Below, in pieces: positions 54,612-64,000 of a stretch of 64,000 bases of DNA. The position numbers and the translations under genes were made by a program. Below the pieces are notes generated by a model that was not told where the DNA came from, ran no database searches, and saw nothing but the letters and a program-made list of their open reading frames with translations. The DNA is from Lunularia cruciata. Taxonomy: Eukaryota > Streptophyta > Marchantiopsida > Lunulariales > Lunulariaceae. The stretch's first letter is position 1. Each line of letters opens with the position of its first letter. The DNA is taken from NCBI GenBank assembly GCA_948567375.1, contig OX419760.1:20336001-20400000 (forward strand), read 5' to 3'.

Positions 54612-54663
54612 TTCCACGGAATACGAGAGGAAGATCATTCCACGGAATACGATAGGAAGATCA
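54612..54663. repeat. 26-bp tandem duplication
   Basis: The unit ttccacggaatacgagagga(agatca) occurs twice (54612-54637 and 54638-54663) with a single base difference. Confidence 0.93.
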
Positions 54664-57356
54664 TGGAGAAGAAATGCATGTAGTTTATCACACTATATGC
54701 AGATACTTCCCCCCTTCACAGATGCAAAGTAGGTTAAAACCAAGGAATCCACTCTACCGTAAGGTAAACTTAAACCTTGATGAGGTCATCCCATCATTCC
54801 TTTTATCACTCGCGGTCGCTTTTTCTTGACCGAAAACCCACCCATATCACCGTCATAGATTCCGATGGACGGAATGATATTTTAACACTTGTTCAACTCG
54901 GTCCCGCAATGTACACTCATGTAACACTTTTTTCATGAATGTTACCAGAATTCAGGATGTGCTGGCGCTTGCACTGAGTTTCACAAGGACGATATTCCGC
55001 GTCTCCCGACCAATATTCGTGCTTGACGATAGAGAGTAGCGAGTGGAACGAGTTGTAGGATGAGTGAGCTCCATGGTAAACAATCAATTAGGACACTAGA
55101 GGAAGATCTGGTTTACAATTTTTCACCCTCCTCGTTGCTGGATGGATCTACCATGCAGTATAAGTTAGACTATGGTTAGTGCAATTTATATACGAAGTTA
55201 TCAACCAAACTAGAAAGCACAAACAACTATAGACACGAGACGCAGAACTTCATATTTCATTTGGTTCATTTTTGTCGGTGTCCGAGTTCTGGTCATAAGA
55301 AACGCGTGGTGTAGTGACACAGTTAAGCAGGACTGGGCAGCTAACAGGTCTTTCCCAATAGTCATTGGGTTTCATAGCAGTCCTTGAGTCTGGCGTTCAT
55401 TTGTGGCTGAGTTAAAAGTAACTAGTAACTATTTGCCGTTGGAGAGAGTTACTTTCCATCGTCACAGCAGCGACCGTTGTGACGATGTTACAGCCTTTGA
55501 GTTGGATTGCGTATTGCTATTGTTCTGGTTAATAGAATTATGGAAAAGAATATGGAGTAGAAGTTCACCGTGGGGTCCGGTAAACTGGTTCCTGCACGGA
55601 TTTTAAATTTAATTACCCGATATAGAGGATATTAATATCTGATGGATGGTACGCAATGAGGACACATACAATTATAATGTTTAGAAACCTGCTATAAGAA
55701 TTAGAATCAAGAGAAAAATTACAAAGTACCCAAAGTTTGACATTAGACTTCATCGTACCTTCAGTTGAGTTGGTGGAAAGACTTAAGAATATTTCTTGAT
55801 GTGTTGTTATGGTATGTCAATCCTACTTGGCACCAAATATATAATGTATAAATGCTCTGAATTGAAGAAGTAAGAATCTGTTCAAACTCTTCACTTGAGG
55901 ATACGCAAAAGGATGAGAGAGCGAGGAGAAATTCTGGAATTCCAGCGAGCACATTCGTCTATACCACATGAGTGAACAGCTTGTTCTCTTTGTTTCTTTA
56001 TTCCAGTTCCCTTGGTATCTAAATTGAAGGCTGCAAGAGAATCTAATAGAAAGATATGAATACATTTAGGTTTTTTAGGGTTTGGAGTGATTAATCTGTG
56101 ATGAGAGTGATGGGTCAAGAATTTTCAGTTTTATTTGCTCGGTTTTCATATTCTAGTTCCACTAGAATTTAGTTTGAAAATTATGAAAGTTACTTTATAC
56201 TCATGGGAGGTGGGATATGAGTGGGTTATGGTTTTGTAGGTATAGGGAGCAACAAAGAGGGGCATTATGTATTATTATTATGATTCTTGTGCTAGCTATG
56301 GCTTCACTTCCACATGTGAGGCCATCTAGAGCGGCTCAAGATACATTGTATCCAATTTGTTAGTGATTCTTTACCTCGTAAAGGGTAAACACTCATATGG
56401 GAAAGATCCACAAGGAATATGATTGGATCACTTGTGATGTTCATATGAGACAAGCAACCACATCAAGATTTTTTACAATTGAAATTACACATGCTTTATC
56501 CATCCCTTCATTAATCATCTCGTGATCATTGATCAAGTCTTGAGAGTGGTTAGCATCTCATACGGGTTGTATTTTGGGTCTGTTTGAGACTAGTTTCCTT
56601 GTTCATGTCTATTCCATAATTTTCCTTGTATATTCCATGATGAGGCTAAACAGGTTTTTTGCTTATCACTTGATCAATTGGCTTGTGATTCTATGGATAC
56701 GTTAGCATAGTTCTTATTCTTCTTACTCCTGTGATGATGTCTTTGGTATACTAGAGGGTAGTGAGGGGTAGAGAGAAGCGGCTACTAGATTTTGAGCAAG
56801 GGATTGAGATATCCTACAAGAGGAGTCTATACGGGTTGCACATCATAGGAGATATGTTAAGCCACAAGATATTACAAATTCCACTTGATACAACGGTGTA
56901 GGATATTGGTTCAAGCATGAAAGTATAGTATAGTAGCACAAGCCCCACATCCTTTGTCTATCCTAGTCCTATTGATGAGACTATCTCTTCCTTATGCTTA
57001 TTTCATCCTTTTGGAGAGGAGGGAGTACCATTAGAGGTCTTAGACTTTTAGCTTCAGTAGCTTTATATCTTGATAGATCACGTTTTGTTCATTGTTCATT
57101 TTTTTGCAAGTGTTGTGCAATGTCCCATGCCTCTCCTTAAGAGACTTCTCAAGGATGGCATATGAGCATCTTAGTGATTGTTTCCAACCAAATAATTCAA
57201 ACCAAATAATAACCAAGCTATTTCAAGTGGCTACAACAATAGCAAGGGGAGAGATTCCTACATTAGTTACTCAAATGTAAGGTGTTAGTTGACTTCTCAT
57301 GATGGAGAAAGGCATGGGGAGCATTAGACTAATTTTGGCTGCAATGTCTCCTTAGA

Positions 57357-57780
57357 ACTCCAATGGAACATCCAAGGTGGATAGAAAAATCCCACTTGCA
57401 CTCCAAATTTGAGTGATCTCTTTTGGTATTGGAATACCTTATGCATGGGCATTCCCCTCCAATAAGCCACCAAGCCAAGTAACAGAACCATTGAAAGCTG
57501 AAATTGATGCCATGTCTTTGATTGTAGTGACCCAAGACTGCCACCACTAAAGAGAATTGGTAGACAACATACCTATCCCTCACTTAATTGAGTATACCCC
57601 TTCTGCTCAACCTTGGTCCCTAGCCCTAATAGTGCCGATGACGGCACATCCGACGGTATAGCCCTACCATGAAATTGCATTGCCAACAATTAGTCCATGA
57701 GAAACTAAAAAAATACCTATGACTACCAACACTACTATTCCAACGTCCAAGCAAACTAGCCTTGGTGCTACAAATGTTGT
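57357..57780 (-). repeat. Dispersed repeat shared with 15655-15890 and 25970-26150
   Basis: 57357-57591 matches 15655-15890 over about 235 bp at both DNA and minus-strand protein level (TLDVPL, EIT.IW, TW...LLE). 57640-57780 matches 25970-26150. So 14640-16740, 24201-26290 and this block appear to derive from one element family, probably an LTR retroelement or a similar coding repeat. Confidence 0.6.
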
Positions 57781-57781
57781 G

Positions 57782-58084
57782 ACAAACCAGATGCACCTCT
57801 TCTTGAGTACAACCCTCTTTTCCATCCCTAGTCCCTCCAAATTTGTGAGCCAAATCTCACCAAAATGCTTCTTGGTTTTGCACCTTAATGTCCCCACTTG
57901 TATGCTTGCAAACTTTGAGGATCACTGAACTCTCAAAGAATCATAGATAAAGTCACACACTATAGCCTTGTTTTCATCCTTCTCTATTTGTGGCAATCCT
58001 AAAATCCTTGATTTCTTCATTTTAACAAGTTGGTTCTGTTCTCCAACATGCTCCTACAAGTAAGAGATTTGAACCACCTTAGTA
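57782..58084 (-). pseudogene. LINE ORF1 fragment (RRM to CTD)
   Basis: Minus-strand ORF1 sequence covers the stretch from ISYLQEHVGE-type residues, through a degraded LPE and AYRLG region, to the 'DPDLT' side (ggtccaaccagatg equivalents near 57790). Frameshifted. The full-length minus LINE begins exactly at its left edge in reading direction (58085). The portion it covers is the one missing from that LINE's own ORF1. Confidence 0.7.
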
Positions 58085-58256
58085 ACAATGAAACAATGAA
58101 ACAATGAAATATAAAGCCCAGAAGACCCAAAGAGTCAAAAGGCTGGAAACACAATACAAAACACATGAAATGTGAACCTAGAGCATTTTACCAATCTATA
58201 ACAAATTGGTCTGATGTAAACTAATCTCTATCATATACTTCCCTAACGCTAAAGCT

Positions 58257-61200
58257 TCAATTTGTAAGAGTAGAGAAATCACTACAAGTAATCTGATGTC
58301 TAACTCTAATCTGCATGTAACAAGGGCAATCAACAAACATATGGTGCTCATCCTCAACTTTGTTCATAGTACACAATTTGCAAAGTTGCATGGAGTTCTC
58401 TATCTGCTGCCAACATCCTTGTTCTACTTCTAGTCTATGAGAACTAGTTCTATACTGAGCAATAACATGTCTAAGTGCAGTAGAAATCTTAGCCAATAGA
58501 TAATTTTGCTCACAATACACCAACATAGGATTTACAAAATGCTGGTAGAACACAATCTTGGTACTAGGTTGCTACCATAAGCAAAGTAAGAATTACTCCT
58601 TGATCACTTCTTGTAGTGCAATGGGCTCCAATTTCCAATGTCGCTCACAAACATTCCACCTTGTGGTCCATGCAAACAGATCTGTATACAAACTAATAGA
58701 TAGAGTGGAAAAATAAGCTTGGTTGGGAAGTCTCTCATGCTCCATTGACCTCACCTTTGTGGCATATATGAGAGCTAAGAACAAAGTTTCAGCCTCAAGA
58801 GGCAAAACCCTGTTTCAGCAAGTAGCAATACATAAGGAGTTTGAGTCCTCACCCCAAGTTCATCACACAAAACCAATTTTTGAACTTTCTCCACCTTTTT
58901 CCACCATGTCTTCTTAGTACTTAGACCCTAAATCTGAGCACCATAAAAATCCACCGGCTGCACAAGAGATCTGAACAGCACCTTCTTCAACTCCCAAGTG
59001 GTAAGATGAGAAAGTCTAGAGCGATTCATGAGTGAATACAAAGCTCTAAACCCTGCATTGATTCTCATCTTCACACAAGTAGACCAACTATAGTCATGAG
59101 AAAACTCAAGGCCCAAGTAGTTATAGGAAGAAACCTGCTTCAATTGTTGTCCATCAGAAAAGAAAGGTGTGACACCTCTAGAACCCCACCACAATCACCT
59201 TGGACTTGTCAAGGTTCACCTCTATCTTTGTTTGATTGCAAAAGCAAAGAAGAGAATCCAACAACTTCTGTAAACTCTGTGGATTTGTGGAGAGAAGCAC
59301 TACATCATCTGCATAAAGGAGTGCATGTACATCAAAGAGCCAACCTGTACACCAGTAGCTCCAGCTTCCATGAGTAGTCTCTCTAGACCATCAATGAAGA
59401 TTCCAAACAAATTTGGAGATAAAGAGCAGCCTTGAATCATACCCATTGTGCTAAGGACATCTTGAGAGCTCAAAGATGAAAGTCTCACAACTACTTTCTC
59501 ATAGAGTCTAGAGATAGCACCAATCAGATCAGCTGAAACACCAACTTCAATGAGTCTCTCACTTAGAGATTTCCTAAGGACCTTATCAAAGGCCTTCCTG
59601 AAATCAATAAATGCAACATAGAGAGCTCTCCCAACACCTTTAGATTGCCACCACAAAACATGGAGTACCAAATAGGTGATCCAAAGTACTAAAGCCTGAT
59701 CTAAAACCAGCTTGGCACTTAGCTCCAACTTTGTACTTTTCAGCCCAAGTACTCAACCTAGACTCAAAAATTTGACCATATAATGTGGCAAAGATACAGC
59801 CAACTAGTATGGTATGGTAATTGGTGACAACATCTCTCTGGCCAGACTTTCAAATAGGAACTACCTTCTTGAAGCACCATCTATCAAGAAAGCCACACTT
59901 GATTGCCTCATTCAAATGAGAAGTGAGTACTGAAATCATATGGCTACCGCCCCACTTCAAAAGTTCAACACATAGTCCATCAAGGTCTTCAGCCTTACCA
60001 TTGGCCAACTTCTTCAGTTGGTACTTGACATCAGCTTCAGAGATAATGAGAGCAGATCCAAGGCAAGGTGCCAGGCTTGGAACATCAGGGAAAAAGTACA
60101 GATCTTTCACATAGTCACAAAGCTCATTTAGGTCTAGCAATGGAGATGGGGATCTGATGGTTACCTTCTTCCAAAAAGCCTTTGGATTGCTCCTCAGTTC
60201 AGTGCTCAACTCAACCCCCTTGAGTCTCAAAAATGCCCACTTTTTTTACTTCACCAATTTTCTGTACAAAACAAAGGCCTGATTTTGTGCAATCCGATCA
60301 AGAGACCTATCCATAGCTTTGATCCTTGCCATTTTGCAATCAGCATCATACCACTTATTGCAAGGGAGACCAAGTCTCTTCTTGTGAGAACCTCTTGGAA
60401 ACAAAGTACAACGATGTAGATGTAGATGTTGATGTAGATTGAAGAAGTTCAACCAAATGATCACTACGTTGTTGAAAATCAAAACTCCACTCCATAGAAC
60501 TCAATTTCTCTTGGATAGCTTGTTGGTACAAATCTCTCTTGTGAAAATCTAGATAAATTTTCCCTCTAAAGGCATGGTAAATAGGAAATGTGGTTCTATT
60601 GAGGCAAGGAAGAAGGATGGTACAAGATAGAGGTGCATGGTCAGATTTTGGTAGAGGATCTAAAACAGCAAAATCTGAGACAAGGTGGATATCATTAGCT
60701 GAAGTGAGCATATAATCTATGGTGCTTTATCCACCTGAGGCAAAGCATGTGCTTTTACAAGTTTCTGTAAATTGAGAAAGGTTATTCAAGATCTTCAAGT
60801 TACAATTGGTACCAAAGCTCAAAAAGTGCTCACTCATGGGGTTTGACATAAGATCTTTGGAAGAGCGGGACCAAGCACTACAATGGTCTATCAAGCTATG
60901 GAAAGGATCATTCTCAAGGTCACTCAACTCAGGGATCTGAGAGGCTTGGATCCTAGCATTGAAATCACCAAGAACAAGTACTGCACCTTTACTTTGAAAC
61001 TCCAACACATCCTTTGTCAAGGAGTGGAAAGGCTGCATGATGTTGAGAACTCCACTTGAATAGATTGGTGATGTCAACAGGGCAAAGTAACAAACAGCAA
61101 GGAAGCAAGGTGTGGCATCTCCTCCAATCCTCAGCCATTGGTATTATCCACTTGAATTTTGACCTATCAAAGAGACTGATTTCTCAAAGCCAAATCTGAC

Positions 61201-61428
61201 ATAAGTAGCAATACTTCCAAAGCCCCTTCCTTTGTGTTGCCTCCGCTTGTTCCAGGTTGAACCAGAAAGAGTGAATCCTTCAATGTCTTGAATGGTGTTT
61301 CCTTCATGTCCCCATGTCTCCACAAGATTGATCAAATCAGCATCGTCCCACAAAGGCTTAGCGTTGGAGTACTTGGTATGTGTGAGACCATGGACATTCC
61401 AAAACAACACTCTAAGGGTCTGGAATTG
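58257..61428 (-). pseudogene. LINE ORF2, several frameshifts
   Basis: The endonuclease has LFWNVHGLTH, LVETWGHEG, GDFNAR and SDHAPLSC. The VDYMLTS site is broken by a stop near 60727. RT has FIDFRKAFDKV, GMIQGCSLSPNLFG, and a 1-bp deletion just before the YADD box near 59330. The knuckle is CKLCTMNKVEDEHHMF..CPCY. Further breaks lie near 61143, 60246 and 59728. A (TGTAGA)n-like slippage at 60415-60435 (agatgtagatgttgatgtag) adds codons in the endonuclease-RT linker. Confidence 0.9.
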
Positions 61429-62049
61429 CTATGCAGTAGCTGAAAATTTCTTTTGAGTAATCACAGCTCTATTATCTCTCAAGAATGTAACAAAACCTGC
61501 TTGTTGAGCCTCCTTCACTTTTGCTAATTCTCTCTTCTTTGCTTGCCATTGGAGAGATGTGAGATCCGGGTCCAACCAGATGCGCTGCCCCTTGAGTATA
61601 GCCTTGTTTTCCATCACTGAATTCCTCTAAGCTATAGTATAGTATAGTATAGTAGCTATAGCATATGATTTCATCTTCATTTCCAATGTGTCCACAATCT
61701 TTTGGAGCCCTCTACTTTGTGTAGCAATGTTGGTGGCTTGTGCCCCATAGAAGCAACCTTTTGAATGGCCTCAATCATCTCCTTAGTTGATGTTAATAGT
61801 GAGATAGTACTCTTCTTGAGGTCCTAAATCTCTTGGTTAACAAAGTTCAAGGATTCTTTCACATAGGTGATCTCAATCATTATTATTTCCATGTCAACCA
61901 TGAGAGTACTTATGCACTAGGACATAGGTGCAAAGGAGCTTCTAAGCTTGTTGTAAAATTCATTGGCTTTTGTATACATTTAAGCTGATTGTTATTGCTT
62001 CATGGCTATATCAACAATATCTGTCACCATCTTGAAATCCTCCATTGTG
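61429..62049 (-). pseudogene. LINE ORF1 with the central part replaced by a short repeat
   Basis: The start is near 62045 (MED...VTDIVDIAMKQ) and the coiled-coil part runs to about 61660 (MKSYA). The RRM-like middle is missing and a TATAG-type pentanucleotide repeat occupies the site. The C-terminal domain (MENKAILKGQRIWLDPDLTS, AGFVTFLRDNRAVITQ) then ends at TAG 61429-61431. Confidence 0.85.
61624..61660. repeat. Pentanucleotide repeat at an ORF1 deletion
   Basis: 'agctatagtatagtatagta(tagtagctatagc)' is four to five TATAG units, bounded by an inverted 'gctata/tatagc'. It sits exactly where about 250 bp of ORF1 are missing. Confidence 0.88.
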
Positions 62050-62103
62050 CCGATCACTAATTACTCAGTATGAATCTAGAAGTTTTTATTCCAACACCAA
62101 AAA

Positions 62104-64000
62104 TTCAAGATTATTATTCAAAGCTTCTATTATACACCTCTTAGCACTTCTAGCTAGGTTTTAGACAAAAGACCTTGAGAAGCTAGTTTAGGATATAATG
62201 TTATGACTAGTTTCAAATAGCTAGTCAAATAATTGAGTTTAGTTCTTATGGTTTTTCCCCAATAAGCAGATTTTCATTTTAATTTTTAAAATTTAATCTA
62301 CCAAATCTTTTGAGATGAAGAACAAAGAAATTTCAACTTTTCATTTAAATGTAAGGTGGAATATTTTTCTTGTAGATACTTATATTTCAACCACATTGAC
62401 CATGGGTAGAATGAAGAGCACAAGCTTGCAAGCCAAAAAAAAAGTACCAAGAAGAAAATGGTTAAGAGAGTGAACTAATTTATACTACTCCATTTTTCAC
62501 AAAATAGCTTCTTAGCAATATCCTAAGTCTCATTATAGAAGAAAAATTAGATAGAAAGATATACTCAATGTCAAGCATAAACCAAACAAGAAAATGCTAA
62601 ATTTTAATTTGAATAAAAAATGAAGCTGCACTTATATAAATAAATATAAATTAATTAAAAGTGGAATTTTAAAGAAAATAGAAAAACATAGTACCGCAAT
62701 AAAGCAAAAAGGTTTAAATATAAGGAGAAATATATAAGTTGATTCAATTGATCAAATACTTAAAAAGATAACAAATAGTTTATATCAATCATGGGAACAA
62801 AATAAAGGAGAAAATAAAGAAAGGAATCAAAAGTAGAAGTGAGGTCTTAGATCAAACTAACTCTACATAAATGAAAAAGCCTAAAGCTTAAATAGGAGTT
62901 TTTAAAATATCAATAGTGAAACTTGAATCAAACTTTAAGATTGATTAATTGATGTAAGATTGATGTATGACTCATGCAAACAAGTTACCAAGTATCCTCA
63001 AGGGACCTTTTCTTCTAAAGAAGATAGAATCCACATAAGAGATTGAGCATAATAGCAACAAATCAGAGCTTAAACCCTCATTTATTTTATACAAATATGT
63101 CAAAAATTGATTTATGATTTATTGATATTTTATAGATTCTTGCATTGGTTTTTACTAGAGTATTGGTTACATGGTAGGATATATAATATAATTTCATATA
63201 ATGGACTTAAACAAAAGTAGATTTTCATACCTATAGGAGTTAGAGATATTTTGATTTCTTTTGCAGAGCTTTTCTAACATATATTATGGAAAATCATAGC
63301 AAAGAATAATCATTCCACTAGTTTGTGTTTGAAAATTTCATTCTATATTTCTTAAGTTCACAACATTTGCAGTATATACATAGCTTTAAAGAGTTTTAAA
63401 ATATGCTTCAAAAATCATCATTTTAGATAATATCTATTTCCAAAGTAGCCAAAAAGTTTCCTTAAAGGACATGAATGGTTAAGTTATATTTGTATAAGTC
63501 TTTCAGTAAAAAGTGGGTTCAATGGATATTTTTTTGTCAACCATTATGTGATCTATAGGAAATTGCTATTTCCATCCAAATTTTGCTATTGAAAGTGATT
63601 AAGGTATACTTGTATAAGTATTCAATAATATGTGGGTCCAATGGCTATCATTTTGTCAACCACAATATGATATATTTAGGGATATGCTACTGCAACCCAT
63701 GACATGACTAAGATGATGTGCTCCTATCCTTTGCAACCCTGACCGCCAAACCATAGTCAACCTTGGGATTGTGCTACAATACTTTGAGTTAACAGGTTTA
63801 GATATGCAAAATAAGAGGACGATCATATCCCCTTCATTGTGAATTTTTCAGTGCACTTTTATCATGCCAAAAGAAGTGTGGGAATGGAGTGCCACATCAC
63901 TTTGGCCATGTAATGGGTGGCAATAAAAACAAATCTGGGTGGAAATACAAATTTTCTAAAGATATCACATTATGGTTGACAAAAGAAAAGGCATAATAAT
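62104..64000. other. AT-rich DNA without recognisable genes
   Basis: Strongly AT-rich (62250-62900 particularly), with no LINE or array sequence and no long ORF. One direct duplication is listed separately. Confidence 0.6.
63474..63680. repeat. Diverged direct duplication, period ~120 bp
   Basis: 'ttgtataagtctttcagtaa...gtgggttcaatgg...ttttgtcaacca' at 63490-63545 recurs at 63610-63662 as 'ttgtataagtattcaataat...gtgggtccaatgg...ttttgtcaacca'. Confidence 0.85.

Larger units (their letters stand above)
53086..57340. other. Long stretch with no assignable gene
   Basis: 53086-53600 and 56200-57340 are AT-rich and unassigned. 53900-55640 has more CG and several short ORFs without recognisable domains (for example 54084-54326 plus). 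Around 54530 'ctataaatag' followed by 'aataaa' at about 54560 could be promoter and poly(A) signals of a solo LTR, but I could not define ends or a primer-binding site. A short 'ttgttcattgttcatt' LINE-tail-like motif occurs near 57086. Confidence 0.45.
58085..62103 (-). mobile_element. Near full-length L1-like LINE on the minus strand
   Basis: The 5' end is at about 62103 (ttttggtgttggaat), with leader, ORF1 with an internal deletion, TAG-CAA-TTC at 61423-61431, ORF2, and 3' UTR. The tail at 58085-58110 has three ATGAAACA-type units. Flanks show no clear target-site duplication by eye. Confidence 0.92.

Noticed and set aside
56050-56095. 'tttaggttttttagggtttgg' as a second telomere-type array
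   Set aside because: Too short and irregular; the units do not keep the TTTAGGG phase.

Overview
The window is repeat-dominated nuclear DNA from a land plant. The evidence is a six-exon RNA polymerase I subunit gene with GT-AG introns, exons of the plant-type spliceosomal helicase Aquarius, an interstitial TTTAGGG telomere-type motif, and long AT-rich stretches. I cannot resolve the lineage; a large repeat-rich genome such as a gymnosperm or fern would fit. There are no bacterial operons, rRNA or tRNA genes, or CRISPR arrays.

Most of the window is one family of L1-like non-LTR retrotransposon (LINE), present in both orientations as about twenty full, truncated, nested or inverted pieces. Two copies are essentially full length (18578-22810 + and 37052-41270 +). 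A third is nearly so (58085-62103 -), and a fourth is cut by the left edge (1-3345 +). The element has a short 5' leader, an ORF1 protein (coiled coil, then L1-type RRM/CTD), a single in-frame UAG, then ORF2 (AP endonuclease, reverse transcriptase, C-terminal zinc knuckle). It ends in a short conserved 3' UTR with a (TTCATTG)n-type tail instead of poly(A). Every copy is disabled, but several disabling changes are shared between copies. The UAG-CAA-UUC junction between same-frame ORF1 and ORF2 is kept in six copies, and ORF2 has no AUG near its start.

Layout: 1-14635 is a pile of LINE copies in alternating orientation, with blocks of a degenerate tandem array at 6240-8530. 14640-17130 is a decayed repeat with gag-like and unidentified coding remnants. 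17131-18545 is an array of about eight units with a period near 180 bp. 18578-22810 is a full-length LINE. 22815-29075 is decayed repeats and AT-rich DNA with local duplications. 29170-36840 is a CpG-richer gene island. It holds an apparently intact RPA43 gene on the minus strand (30596-32845) and, head to head with it, a decaying Aquarius (AQR) gene fragment (33475-35132 +). That fragment has several frameshifts and a LINE 3' end at the edge of one exon. 37052-53085 is more LINE copies and mosaics, with further array blocks. 53086-57780 is unassigned DNA with short repeats, 58085-62103 is the last LINE, and 62104-64000 is AT-rich DNA.

Only RPA43 looks like a working host gene. The LINE ORFs, the AQR remnant and the gag-like pieces are all broken. 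Splice sites and phases were worked out by eye, so exon ends could be off by a few bases.
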